This document shows positions 14,960 through 24,387 of a stretch of 64,000 nt of DNA, one piece after another. The position numbers were made by a program, and so were the translations under genes. The notes under the pieces were generated by a model. That model had not been told where the DNA came from and ran no database searches. It saw only the letters and a program-made list of their open reading frames with translations. How positions within the stretch are numbered: the stretch's first letter is position 1; each line of letters opens with the position of its first letter. Source of the DNA: Nitrosarchaeum sp. (GTDB lineage: Archaea > Thermoproteota > Nitrososphaeria > Nitrososphaerales > Nitrosopumilaceae); NCBI GenBank assembly GCA_025699025.1, contig JAILWJ010000001.1, positions 416,488 through 480,487 of the forward strand, read 5' to 3'.

Positions 14960-16639
14960 CTGTCTCTTTTAAAAAAATTTCCCGATCAATTTTCTCCACG
15001 ACAAATTCAAAAGGAGATACTCTCTGAGATTGAAGCCAAGATCAAGTCTGGATACAAGAAGATCATTTTATGTGCCCCTACAGGAGTTGGCAAATCCCTT
15101 GTTGGAGCAACTGTTTCAAGTTATTTTGATAGCTCATTTACGGTTACTGCATCAAAACATCTACAAGATCAGTACATCAAGGACATTCCATTCCTAAAAC
15201 CAGTAAAAGGGAAGCAAAATTTTCCTTGCTTGAAAATGATGGAATCTGAAAAAGTTGACACACCAAATCGTGCGATGCAATGGGGGCTTACTTGTGAGAA
15301 GGGACAATGTCAGGAAAAAATTACAAAAGATGGAAAAGAGATAGTGGAAGTTTGTAAATTCAAGCCTACAATAAAACAAGTCGAGGAAAATACGAGTAAT
15401 GTGGAATCTTGTCACTATTATTTGCAAAAATATGATGCACTTGTATCAAAACACTCTCTTTGGAATTATCATGCTTTCTTTCAAATTATGAAATTTAACA
15501 AAAAACTCTTTGAGAGTTATTTGGACAGAAAAGTGTCGGTTTTTGATGAGGCACATAAAATTGAAGATCAGATTATGCAGTTTATTGGTTTTGATATTCT
15601 CAGTGGTCAGATTGAGGAATGTAACCTATCCTCGGATCGTTATGATTTCTCGGATTTAGATTCTATGATTAATCTTATAGATGATATTGCATATTCATAT
15701 GCAAAAAAAATCAAAGACATAAAGGAAAGTGATGCTTATCAGAAAGATCCTGATTATCAAGTAATCACAAGATTGGAGCGCAGATATGATAGAGCCGCTC
15801 AAGCAAAAATTGATGTGTTAAGTGATAAAGACAATTTTGTAGTCAATGATCCCATTAAAGATTTGAATGGAAATGTAAGATCCATCTCCATAAAACCTGT
15901 GGATGTTTCAAAATTTGCAACTTCCTTTTTTGAAACTGATTACCAAATTTTTATGTCTGCTACAATTGACAAACAGAGTTTTTGTGAAAATATGGGATTC
16001 AATGAAGCAGATGTTGCATTTATTGATACTCCAAAATCTCCGTTTCCATTGGAGAATAGGACGATTGAATTTCTTAACATCCGTCGCCTAAGTTATGGTT
16101 CAACTGAGGAAGACGAACTAGAAGTGATCAAAACAATTGATGAAATACTGGATGAACACTCTTCAGAGCGTGGCATTATATTGACATCATCTGTGCCGCG
16201 ATGTCAAAAAATTCTCAGATACCTCTCTCCAAAAAATACACGACGTATAAGAATCTGCCACAGTATAAACAAGGATGGAAAGACTCAGGATGAGATAATA
16301 TCTGAGCATGCAGAAGATCCTACAGGTGTGTTGCTGTCTTCTTCATTATGGGAAGGAGTTGATCTTAAAGATGATTTGTCTAGGTTTCAAATTATTGCAA
16401 AGATACCATATCCAAATTATAAAGAAAAAAGAATCAAAGCCAAAATGGAAAAATTCCCTTCCTGGTATACTGCACAGACTTTGACCAAATTATTACAGGG
16501 ATTTGGCCGCTCCATTAGAAGTGAAAATGATTGGGCGAGGACCTATGTTCTGGATTCTGCCGTAAAACATGTGCTCTTTAAGGCACAAAACATGATTCCA
16601 AAGGCATACTATGATGTTTTAGGAATAGAAAATCTGTAG
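14960..16639 (+). CDS. XPD/DinG-type Fe-S DNA helicase, non-canonical start
   Basis: A superfamily 2 helicase of about 559 residues. Walker A (APTGVGKS, about 39-46), the DEAH box (VFDEAHKIED, about 196-199) and late motifs (SSSLWEGVDL, TLTKLLQGFGRSIRSE) are intact. Cys at about 90, 112, 117, 132 and 151 provide the XPD-type iron-sulfur ligands. The first conventional start, TTG 15230, would delete the P-loop, so the gene must begin earlier. Only CTG 14960 or a rarer codon is available, and it sits about 26 bases after a TATA box. Role: DNA repair or structured-DNA unwinding. Confidence 0.85.
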   Translation: MSLLKKFPDQFSPRQIQKEILSEIEAKIKSGYKKIILCAPTGVGKSLVGATVSSYFDSSFTVTASKHLQDQYIKDIPFLKPVKGKQNFPCLKMMESEKVDTPNRAMQWGLTCEKGQCQEKITKDGKEIVEVCKFKPTIKQVEENTSNVESCHYYLQKYDALVSKHSLWNYHAFFQIMKFNKKLFESYLDRKVSVFDEAHKIEDQIMQFIGFDILSGQIEECNLSSDRYDFSDLDSMINLIDDIAYSYAKKIKDIKESDAYQKDPDYQVITRLERRYDRAAQAKIDVLSDKDNFVVNDPIKDLNGNVRSISIKPVDVSKFATSFFETDYQIFMSATIDKQSFCENMGFNEADVAFIDTPKSPFPLENRTIEFLNIRRLSYGSTEEDELEVIKTIDEILDEHSSERGIILTSSVPRCQKILRYLSPKNTRRIRICHSINKDGKTQDEIISEHAEDPTGVLLSSSLWEGVDLKDDLSRFQIIAKIPYPNYKEKRIKAKMEKFPSWYTAQTLTKLLQGFGRSIRSENDWARTYVLDSAVKHVLFKAQNMIPKAYYDVLGIENL

Positions 16640-16788
16640 TAGATAACAGTAATTCAAAGGATAATGCGATTATTTTTCTGTTATCTCTGATTTTGTTTCT
16701 GATCGCCGATCTATAAACTTTGTGAATAAGTTGATCCTTGTTTGAGAATTTACCAAACTCTTAATTGATTTGTTTTTTTGCAAAAAAC

Positions 16789-17346
16789 ATGGATGCCTCA
16801 AATTTTATCAAAATAGCCAAGAGGAAAAAACAACTCTCATCAAAAATCCGATTATATCTGATTGGTAAGGACAAACACTATTTCATAAATGATGGGATGA
16901 TAAAGAGGGGATTTGACTCTCAATTATCCATTATAAAAAGCAGAGATAGTGTCCTGTCTGGATTCTCTAAGATGGCTTTTTTATTTGATGAGATTATTCG
17001 ACTACGAATTGTGCAATATTCTAATGATCGTGAAAGTGCGGAGCTGCTTTACATTTTGAATTTAGTTCCAATTAATAGAAAGATTAGGGCATTTCTTGAT
17101 TGGAAGGTATTTGGTCCGGAGTTTACACGTGACATGTCACGCCTTTTTGAGGTTAGAAATGACACTGTTCACTGCATTTCACTAGACGAGGTAACTTACA
17201 CACCTCAGAGATCAATGTCATTGTCCAGTGATTCTGGCTTCAAAAAATTTGTATCTGATTTTCAGAAATCCTGGAAGACACTACTTGCCATCTACATCCA
17301 ACAACAAGAAAAAATCAACTGGGAAAAACTGGAAAAAGAAATTTAG
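16789..17346 (+). CDS. HEPN-like hypothetical protein
   Basis: 185 residues from ATG 16789 (MDASNFIKIAKRKKQLSSKI). It is all-helical and carries R123-N-D-T-V-H128, the R-x4-H pattern of HEPN RNase or nucleotide-binding domains. It is 149 bases downstream of the helicase in the same direction and ends next to ilvD. No toxin partner is visible. Confidence 0.65.
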   Translation: MDASNFIKIAKRKKQLSSKIRLYLIGKDKHYFINDGMIKRGFDSQLSIIKSRDSVLSGFSKMAFLFDEIIRLRIVQYSNDRESAELLYILNLVPINRKIRAFLDWKVFGPEFTRDMSRLFEVRNDTVHCISLDEVTYTPQRSMSLSSDSGFKKFVSDFQKSWKTLLAIYIQQQEKINWEKLEKEI

Positions 17347-17364
17347 TCTACCCTTGAATTGAAA

Positions 17365-19038
17365 TTATAGGTTAGGTTTTGTAATTGCGCCCTGTGCTGC
17401 AGATCCGACTAGTGTTGCATATTTTGCCAAAGCTCCTCTTGTATAGTTTGGTTTTGGGGGACTCCATAATTTCTTCCTCTCTTCTAACTCTTCTGGAGAT
17501 ACATGAATATCTATAATGTTGGTTTCAGTGTCTATTGTGATTTCATCATCATCCTTTACAAGTGCTATTGGCCCTCCAACATATGCTTCTGGTGCAACAT
17601 GACCCACCATAAACCCACGAGTTCCTCCTGAGAATCTGCCATCGGTGACCATGGCAACTTTCTTTCCCAATCCCTGTCCTACAAGTGCAGCCGTAGTTGC
17701 AAGCATCTCTCTCATTCCTGGTCCTCCTTTAGGCCCCTCATATCTGATAACTACGACATGTCCTTCGTCAATCTCTCCTTTTGATACTGCATCAAATGCA
17801 TACTCCTCTCTGTCAAATACGCGTGCCTTGCCTGTGAATTTGGTCATTTCAACCCCTGCTGTTTTGATTACTGCTCCTTCTGGCGCTAAAGTTCCTTTTA
17901 GAACCACGGCAGTACCGACTGAATGCAATGGGTTGTCAATCGGTTTTATGATCTGCTGGATTGGCTCAGGAATATCTATTGAATCCAGATTTTGTTTCAT
18001 TGTGTTTCCTGTCACTGTGATACAATTGCCATGGAGCAGACCTTTTTGTTCAAGTTTTTTTAACACAAATGGAATTCCCCCAATTTTATCAAGCGAATTC
18101 ATTACATAATTTCCGCCAGGTTTCATATCTGCCAAGTGCGGTGTTTTTTTCCTAACTCTTTCAAAGTCATCATAAGTTAATTTTACATCTACCTCATTTG
18201 CCAATGCAAGCAAATGCAATATCCCATTGGTCGATCCCCCTAATGCATTTAGAATTGTTATTGCATTCTCAAACGCCTCAAATGTCAAGATTTCCCTTGG
18301 TTTGATATTTTGCTCCAAAAGCCTTACACATGCTACTCCTGTATCATAAACAATTTTCTCCCTTCTACCATCTTCTGCAGGCGGGCTTGCGCTCCCAGGT
18401 AATGCAAGACCTATAGCTTCTGAAATTGACGCCATCGTATTTGCGGTAAACATCCCCCCGCATGAACCTGCATTTGGACAGGCAGTATTTTCAATATTCT
18501 TTAATGCTTCTAATGATAACTGTCCTGCATCATATGCCCCTACTGCCTCATATACGTCAACAACTGTCAGCTCCTTCCCATCCAACATGCCTGGCATTAT
18601 GGTTCCACCATATACAAAAATAGAAGGTAAATTCAATCGAGCCATCGCCATCATCGTTCCTGGAAGGCTCTTATCGCATCCTGCAATTCCCACCAGTGCG
18701 TCATACTGGTGAGCACGAACCATTAGCTCAATAGAGTCTGCAATTACTTCCCTGGAAATCAAAGAGGATTTCATTCCTTCATGACCCATTGCAATGCCGT
18801 CACTTACTGCGATGGTTGAAAATTCTCTTGGGGTGGCACCTCCATCAATAACTCCTTCTTTAGCTTTGAGTGCTAGTCTCGGAAGATGAATATTGCATGG
18901 TGTAGCTTCATTTCCTGTATGACACACACCGATGAATGGTTTACCCAGGTCGTCATCTGTTAATCCCATAGCTTTGTACATTGCTCTGTGTGGTGCTCGT
19001 GCAGTTCCTTCGACTACATTTCTGCTAGAAATTTCCAT
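17365..19038 (-). CDS. ilvD: Dihydroxy-acid dehydratase
   Basis: The 557 residues match IlvD of branched-chain amino-acid synthesis, converting 2,3-dihydroxy acids to 2-oxo acids. Iron-sulfur cluster cysteines lie in [19 protein letters not shown] and [14 protein letters not shown]. Length is normal for the family. Stand-alone here, not in an ilv operon. Confidence 0.97.
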   Translation of the reverse strand: MEISSRNVVEGTARAPHRAMYKAMGLTDDDLGKPFIGVCHTGNEATPCNIHLPRLALKAKEGVIDGGATPREFSTIAVSDGIAMGHEGMKSSLISREVIADSIELMVRAHQYDALVGIAGCDKSLPGTMMAMARLNLPSIFVYGGTIMPGMLDGKELTVVDVYEAVGAYDAGQLSLEALKNIENTACPNAGSCGGMFTANTMASISEAIGLALPGSASPPAEDGRREKIVYDTGVACVRLLEQNIKPREILTFEAFENAITILNALGGSTNGILHLLALANEVDVKLTYDDFERVRKKTPHLADMKPGGNYVMNSLDKIGGIPFVLKKLEQKGLLHGNCITVTGNTMKQNLDSIDIPEPIQQIIKPIDNPLHSVGTAVVLKGTLAPEGAVIKTAGVEMTKFTGKARVFDREEYAFDAVSKGEIDEGHVVVIRYEGPKGGPGMREMLATTAALVGQGLGKKVAMVTDGRFSGGTRGFMVGHVAPEAYVGGPIALVKDDDEITIDTETNIIDIHVSPEELEERKKLWSPPKPNYTRGALAKYATLVGSAAQGAITKPNL

Positions 19039-19138
19039 TCAAAATAAATTCAAATTGGCTATAATTTAGACTTTGTTGAAATTATCATTGACTTTTAATG
19101 ATACATAGATTTTAAACCCGTGTATTTTTTTATTTATT

Positions 19139-19333
19139 GTGGAACAAAAAGAACTCCGATGTCCAATATGTCATGGTAACAAAGCCGAAATTGTTGGTGA
19201 GAATGTCAAACTATATGGCACGTCTAAAAACAAGGAGTCCCTAACTACGTTTCTAACGGTATTACAATGCATACAATGCGGATACTGTATGTTTTTTGCC
19301 AATTCTGCCCAATTTACCGCAAAAAATTCTTAA
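19139..19333 (+). CDS. Small zinc-ribbon protein
   Basis: 64 residues from GTG 19139: C8-x2-C11 and C44-x2-C47 with an extra C50, a zinc-ribbon pattern. It is divergent from ilvD and ends four bases before the convergent DHAHA gene. Confidence 0.65.
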   Translation: MEQKELRCPICHGNKAEIVGENVKLYGTSKNKESLTTFLTVLQCIQCGYCMFFANSAQFTAKNS

Positions 19334-19337
19334 TGTA

Positions 19338-19934
19338 TTACTTGATAATGTCTTGTGCTTGCAATTCTAATAGCTGAGATTCCAACTCTTCTTGTGTTTC
19401 TCCACCATATGAGATTAAAATTCTGTCATCTTCAGATATTTCATAATCTCTGATATCGTCAACTTTTTCTCCATTTATGTAAAACTTTAGAGAATAATCC
19501 TCATTGGTGCAAAAGTTTCGTCCATCTTGAAATCTGTAGCACTGATCATCCAATCCCAAACCCAATGTCTCAAAGAGATATCCCAGTGTCACACCTGTTG
19601 CATGTTTGTGTATTGTGGAGCCATCTCTTCCTTCAAAATGAATCCAACTTGATTTAATTTGATATGCCGGTGCTGAAAAATCAAAACTATCTCCAAATAT
19701 TTTGACTAGTATTGCTGCATGTGCGTGATCGCTGCCTAACGCCCCTGCATTTTCTGGTCCACCTGGCGCGGTTTGTGACATGGTTGCAAATGTGTATGCC
19801 GAATATCCTACAATCACTGCAATTACAGAAAAGACACCCACAGCTATTAATGTCTGCTTTCGTTTTTCAGAGGAACGTTTGGAAGCATAACTGTCTCTCT
19901 TTTCTTCCCGCTCTCTTCTTTCTTTTCGTCCCAT
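19338..19934 (-). CDS. Membrane-anchored DHAHA/HKHA protein (paralogue B)
   Basis: 198 residues: a highly basic N-terminus (about 1-25), one transmembrane helix (about 28-50) and an external domain. The external part has G-S-D-H-A-H-A-A-I, I-H-F-E, I-H-K-H-A-T-G-V, CYRF and D-R-I-L-I-S-Y-G, aligning with the gene at 10968-11714. Conserved His residues and two Cys suggest metal binding outside the membrane. Function unknown. Confidence 0.75.
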   Translation of the reverse strand: MGRKERREREEKRDSYASKRSSEKRKQTLIAVGVFSVIAVIVGYSAYTFATMSQTAPGGPENAGALGSDHAHAAILVKIFGDSFDFSAPAYQIKSSWIHFEGRDGSTIHKHATGVTLGYLFETLGLGLDDQCYRFQDGRNFCTNEDYSLKFYINGEKVDDIRDYEISEDDRILISYGGETQEELESQLLELQAQDIIK

Positions 19935-20131
19935 AAGATAACAAAATTTCTAAAATTACCCTAATTAACTGTTCGATGAAAAGACTCTGTTTCTCTAAAC
20001 TTCATGTTTTTTATCCCATGGGCAAAACATAAGATGGTTCGCCGTCCAAATCACCATCTAAAATTTCCATGTGGTCGATTTTACATTAAAAACTGTCAAA
20101 CAATAAATAAAATCAAAAATCGGAGTTTAGC

Positions 20132-20536
20132 ATGGATTGTATATTTTGTGATATATTGTCGGGGAAAAGAAATGGCCACTTTCTTTATCAGGATTCAAAT
20201 CATGTTGCATTTTTAGACAAATACCCCATAGATGTAGGACACAGTTTAGTTGTTCCAAAAGAACACCATGAACGAATTACTGATATGGATCCAAATTCCG
20301 TAGGCAATTTATTTATCGTGGTTCAAAAGGTTGCCAAGGCTGTATTGTCTGCAACTGGTGCTGATGCATTTAGCTTGGGCCAAAATAACGGCAAAGCCGC
20401 AAAGCAAATAATCCCGCATGTTCATGTTCACATTATTCCAAGATACAATCACAAGGGAACAATTTGGACAAAACGTTCTATTTCAGATGATGGTGAATTA
20501 GCTTATCTTGCAAAAAAAATCAAAGACCTTATTTAG
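20132..20536 (+). CDS. HIT family nucleotide hydrolase
   Basis: 134 residues with the histidine triad H96-V-H98-V-H100 and N-terminal C3-x2-C6 zinc ligands, the HINT/Fhit-like layout. It hydrolyses nucleoside phosphoramidates or dinucleotides. It is convergent with the release factor gene and overlaps it by 8 bases. Confidence 0.94.
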   Translation: MDCIFCDILSGKRNGHFLYQDSNHVAFLDKYPIDVGHSLVVPKEHHERITDMDPNSVGNLFIVVQKVAKAVLSATGADAFSLGQNNGKAAKQIIPHVHVHIIPRYNHKGTIWTKRSISDDGELAYLAKKIKDLI

Positions 20537-21809
20537 CATGTCCTGGATTGTATCGAAGTATTGCTCCTACTTTGCCTAAACTTGAGAGCATCACTCCATG
20601 CTCTGCGGTCCCTGAAATGACCTCTAATCGTGTCCCTGTTTTTGCTGCAATCAATTCCAAATAGTCAACAATGTCCTGTTCATTTGCTTCTACTTCCATG
20701 GAATTACAGCTTGGACATGGACTGGTTGTGTACTGTGTTTTTTTTGGGATGACCTGAGACCTTTCCACAATCTCTTCTTGCATATTCTGACATCTCCGAC
20801 ATTTTCCTTCAATTCTGTGCATGTTGGTATCATCTGTGATGATTAATGTTTTGACAACATTGTTTTTGAGCAACTCGATTACTTCCTTTAGGCCATATGT
20901 TCCAAGTCCTGTATTGGCATTAATTTCTCTAAAAAGATCTTCGACCATCTTTTTCTCCTCGACCATCCTGAAATCAGATAGGATGTCTCCTGATTTTGCA
21001 AATGCTTCTCTGATTCCCTCTGCTCCCGAATATGATGAATCTATTGTTGAAATTATCATGTTTTGTAATCTATACTCTAGATATCCTCCATTGATAAAAT
21101 CCTCTTTTGTCGGACCCGGTCCGGAAATTATGAGCCCTTTTACTGGGTATATGTCGATAAAATATTCTCTTGTGGTTTCTGCAACTCTGTTGTAATAATA
21201 AGATAATTCCATCTCTCTAAGCTTTTGGAATCTCTTTGCCGATTGTCCTCCCTGTCTGTGCTTGCCTGCAACTCCTGAGCCTGTTTGAGATAACACTTCT
21301 ATTTTGTCTCCGTGCAACAGTCCCCATCCTGCATCTTTTGCATCAATTGCCAAAAACCCGATCAGATTATCGTCCTTTAGCATGTCTTTTAGAATATCTA
21401 CATGAAAATGATCATCACATCTGTACAAGTACTGATTCAAATCTTTTGGAGGATCAATTTCCCAAACTTTAACCACTTCGCTGCCAAGTGGACCTCCTCC
21501 TTCCGGTGGTAGAGCACCGCAAAACATTACAAGTCCACGTTCGGGGGTCTTTTTGTATAGCTTTAGTCTCTGAATTACCTTCCCCAATGAATCAACCACA
21601 TGTGATCTTGTTAGATCAGATTTGATATTGTCTGCTGTTCCCTGTTCTTGTTGTAATGAACCTATTATTTCATGAAGCTGCTTTCCTTTTGGGATGTATA
21701 CGCTAATGAGTTCAGTACCTCTCCCTGATTTCTGGCTCAACTCCTCAAGTATTTTTCTAATCTTGTAAAGTTTGACAGAGTCTTGTTTTTCTATGTTGAT
21801 TTTACTCAT
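20529..21809 (-). CDS. prf1: Peptide chain release factor aRF1
   Basis: 426 residues. Stop-codon recognition uses the NIKS motif (61-64) and peptide release the GGQ motif (187-189 in KHRQGGQSAKRF). A C-terminal CRRC and CPSC pair forms the zinc site seen in archaeal aRF1. It reads all three stop codons with aRF3/EF1A-type partners. Confidence 0.97.
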   Translation of the reverse strand: MSKINIEKQDSVKLYKIRKILEELSQKSGRGTELISVYIPKGKQLHEIIGSLQQEQGTADNIKSDLTRSHVVDSLGKVIQRLKLYKKTPERGLVMFCGALPPEGGGPLGSEVVKVWEIDPPKDLNQYLYRCDDHFHVDILKDMLKDDNLIGFLAIDAKDAGWGLLHGDKIEVLSQTGSGVAGKHRQGGQSAKRFQKLREMELSYYYNRVAETTREYFIDIYPVKGLIISGPGPTKEDFINGGYLEYRLQNMIISTIDSSYSGAEGIREAFAKSGDILSDFRMVEEKKMVEDLFREINANTGLGTYGLKEVIELLKNNVVKTLIITDDTNMHRIEGKCRRCQNMQEEIVERSQVIPKKTQYTTSPCPSCNSMEVEANEQDIVDYLELIAAKTGTRLEVISGTAEHGVMLSSLGKVGAILRYNPGHAK

Positions 21810-21869
21810 CTGTACTCTATCTTGGTTATGCGAATATTAAGTTTGGTTGGTTCCCCTGAAAACATCAAA

Positions 21870-22517
21870 TTACAATTCGTCAAATGTTTTTAGAAATACT
21901 TCTAGGGGTTGATTGCCTCTGATTTTGATTATTTTCTCATCATTAAATATCAAAAATGATGGAGTTGCATCGACTCCAATATTTCTTCCAAAGTCATAAA
22001 GATTGTTTACTTTGTCATAGTGTACATGATTATCAAGACACATGTTGAATTTATCTAGATTCAAACCTACTGTGCGTGCAAAAGTATCTAGGGATTCCCG
22101 TGTGATCCATCCTGTCTTTTCTCCTGCCCAGTTCTTGTATATCTCGTCATGGTATTGCCAATATTTACCTTGATCATGTGCACAATAGGAAGCTTCTGCT
22201 GCAATAACTGAGTCTTTACCGTTTAGCGGAAAGTCTTTGAAGACAAGCTTTATCTTGCCTGTTTTGATAAATTCTTTTTCTATTGTTTTCAGTGTTGACT
22301 CGTGAAATTTGTAACAAAATGTACATTGATAATCTCCAAATTCCAAAATTGTAATTGGTGCTGATGGGTTGCCATGTATCGGAGATCCTCCCTCAATAAG
22401 TTTTGATTTTGTAATGGGTGTTGAATCATCTTCAGATTCTTGATTGAATGCTAAAAATATCCCTACTAAAACTCCGACAATTATTGGAATTGTAAGATAA
22501 TATGCTTGCCTCATCAC
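21870..22517 (-). CDS. DsbA-like membrane-anchored thioredoxin-fold protein
   Basis: 215 residues with an N-terminal transmembrane anchor (about 6-24) and a thioredoxin fold carrying C65-T-F-C68 after FGDYQ. The DATPSFLIFN segment near residue 185 holds the cis-proline. It is likely an extracytoplasmic disulfide oxidoreductase. Confidence 0.88.
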   Translation of the reverse strand: MMRQAYYLTIPIIVGVLVGIFLAFNQESEDDSTPITKSKLIEGGSPIHGNPSAPITILEFGDYQCTFCYKFHESTLKTIEKEFIKTGKIKLVFKDFPLNGKDSVIAAEASYCAHDQGKYWQYHDEIYKNWAGEKTGWITRESLDTFARTVGLNLDKFNMCLDNHVHYDKVNNLYDFGRNIGVDATPSFLIFNDEKIIKIRGNQPLEVFLKTFDEL

Positions 22518-22555
22518 CCTCTCGAAATTGAATTCAAGTAAATATCTTGCCTAGA

Positions 22556-23185
22556 TTAACTTGTGGCCAGTGTCCACAATGCAGAATTTTTTGCTGATAT
22601 TTCAGCTACAAATGGATCGTTTGATGATGAAATTATTATCACGTCGTTCTCCTGCGGGGATAATTCTTCCAAAAGCCTCTTTTTTGTTCTAGAGTCGTCC
22701 TCAAAGCAATCCTGTTCATCTCTGGGAAATACAAATCTATTGTTCTTGAATAGCACGGTGATGCATCCTGAGGATCCATATAGAATTGCATAGTCTCTTT
22801 GCTCCAACCCTGTTTTTATGACATCAGCATAATTTTTTAGCAAGATTGCATGGTTGAATTTTCCCTGAATCATGGCTGATTTTTCAACATTGCATTCGCT
22901 GGAAATCACTTTCTTGAATTGTTTGATTAGCTTCTTTCCATTTTCTGTGAGAAACGTCCCGGATTTGGTGGTGTCTACGATGCCTGCTTCTTTGAGATGT
23001 AAGATCAGTGTTTTAACTGCTCCTTCTCCAATGTGAATCTCTCGTCCAAATGTTGCCCGGCTTACAAAACTTTCTTCAGCAAGCATTTGTAATGCCTTAA
23101 AAACGTGAGGTATACTAAATGTTAAAATTTTACTTGAACCTTTTCTTGACACTATATTTTGTAATGTTTGAATGTTTTTTTGCAC
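22556..23185 (-). CDS. DUF4443 domain regulator
   Basis: 209 residues: an N-terminal winged helix (about 25-95, ATFGREIHIGEGAVKTLILH) and a C-terminal DUF4443-type domain (about 105-209). Probably a thaumarchaeal transcription regulator that senses a small ligand. Confidence 0.75.
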   Translation of the reverse strand: MQKNIQTLQNIVSRKGSSKILTFSIPHVFKALQMLAEESFVSRATFGREIHIGEGAVKTLILHLKEAGIVDTTKSGTFLTENGKKLIKQFKKVISSECNVEKSAMIQGKFNHAILLKNYADVIKTGLEQRDYAILYGSSGCITVLFKNNRFVFPRDEQDCFEDDSRTKKRLLEELSPQENDVIIISSSNDPFVAEISAKNSALWTLATS

Positions 23186-23232
23186 ATTCTTGATTTTGTT
23201 TTTTTATATATAAATTCGATAAAATCTTGATT

Positions 23233-24015
23233 TTACTTGTGATGCATCTGACTGATAATATTTAATGCCTTGGAGTATTTCTCCAAGGGTGTTTTTATGT
23301 TTTGATTAGAGTTAATCTCGTCAAATTTCCTCCACAGTGTGTTTTTGTTGATCATGTCATCCAAGGATTCTATTAAAAATGGTTTTTCTATAATTTCAAT
23401 TACCTTGTTAATGCGCGATACTGACTCTAAGAGAATCTTTCTGACATGTCCAGAAGCAAAAATAATTCTCTGATTTGGATTTATCTTAAGAATTTCAGAT
23501 GCTGTCTCCACACCTGTCATATTCGGCATGATATGATCTAAAATTACCACATCAAAACATTTTTTCAGATTGTTTATCCTTGCAAATTCATATTCTTTTT
23601 TGTAAATATTTAGGCATTTTTGTCCATCTGTCGCCGTAATCACATCGTGATGTGCCATTTTCAACCAATCCCTGTAAAGTTCCAATATTCTGGGATCGTC
23701 TTCTGCAATTAGCAGTCTCATTTTGTCATGTTTGTAGAACCGCTTCATTTCAGTTACAATTTCTTTTTCATTTAATTTACTGATTTGATATTTTATGGGC
23801 TCTAAAATTTTGTTAGTTCCAGTTTTACCAAAAATTACCTCGACCATCTCTTCAAAAAGATTGTAATTTGTGATGATGTCTTGCTCATTTTTTCCACATT
23901 CTTTGGTCATGATATCTATGATTGATTTGTATCCGTTAATGCCGTATAGTTCTATTAATGTAGAATAGATAATTTTGGCTATGATGCTTTCATGTTTTGA
24001 TTCTTTTATCTCCAA
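23233..24015 (-). CDS. Response regulator with N-terminal thaumarchaeal domain
   Basis: 260 residues. Residues 10-80 resemble the NitrOD5-type output module of ammonia-oxidising archaea. Residues 97-215 form a receiver: acidic E105-D106-D107, phospho-acceptor D160 (VVILDHIMPNMTG), the A-S-G-H conserved Ser/Thr and the EKPF Lys. The receiver is unusual in lying C-terminal of the output domain. No cognate kinase is adjacent. Confidence 0.82.
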   Translation of the reverse strand: MEIKESKHESIIAKIIYSTLIELYGINGYKSIIDIMTKECGKNEQDIITNYNLFEEMVEVIFGKTGTNKILEPIKYQISKLNEKEIVTEMKRFYKHDKMRLLIAEDDPRILELYRDWLKMAHHDVITATDGQKCLNIYKKEYEFARINNLKKCFDVVILDHIMPNMTGVETASEILKINPNQRIIFASGHVRKILLESVSRINKVIEIIEKPFLIESLDDMINKNTLWRKFDEINSNQNIKTPLEKYSKALNIISQMHHK

Positions 24016-24067
24016 TGATTATTTTCTCTCTGATTGTTACATAAAATACAACATGTCTGATTTTAGA

Positions 24068-24137
24068 ATAACATGTTATGTTATGAATTTTTTTGATTTG
24101 TTTATTAATTGGATAAATTGTCCAAGAATTTAAATAC
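24068..24137 (+). promoter_or_regulatory. cbtB promoter region with two inverted repeats
   Basis: A perfect palindrome ATAACATGTTAT (24068-24079) and TTGGA-7-TCCAA (24109-24125) precede the TATA-like AATTTAAATA (about 24127-24137). The ATG at 24158 is about 26 bases further, indicating a leaderless transcript. The second repeat abuts the TATA box and could be an operator for cobalt control. Confidence 0.45.
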
Positions 24138-24157
24138 TGATTTTTTGTGCAAATAAC

Positions 24158-24373
24158 ATGTCTGAATCAAGACAAGTAACAGTCTCAAAAAAAGGCGTTC
24201 CAATTATTGCCATTGTTGCATTAGCTATAGTTTTTGCAGCAGGATTGTTTGTGGTTGGATTTGACCAAGGACACATCTTTAGTGTTGTTTATGGTGAACA
24301 AGCATATGTCGACTTGTACATTCATGAACTAACTCATGATATGAGACATGCCGCAGGATTTCCCTGCCATTAG
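24158..24373 (+). CDS. cbtB: Cobalt transporter subunit CbtB
   Basis: 71 residues: one transmembrane helix (about 16-35) and a C-terminal metal-ligand cluster, H-E-L-T-H-D-M-R-H-A-A-G-F-P-C-H. This matches CbtB, partner of CbtA in cobalt uptake for cobalamin synthesis. It is 14 bases ahead of cbtA. Confidence 0.88.
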   Translation: MSESRQVTVSKKGVPIIAIVALAIVFAAGLFVVGFDQGHIFSVVYGEQAYVDLYIHELTHDMRHAAGFPCH

Positions 24374-24387
24374 AGGTTTTTAATGTC

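Noticed and set aside
20004-20216. 70-codon plus ORF overlapping the HIT gene start
   Set aside because: It runs out of frame into the HIT protein and reads poorly.
23900-24160. Cobalamin riboswitch before cbtB
   Set aside because: No B12-box-like sequence; the spacing leaves no leader between TATA and ATG.
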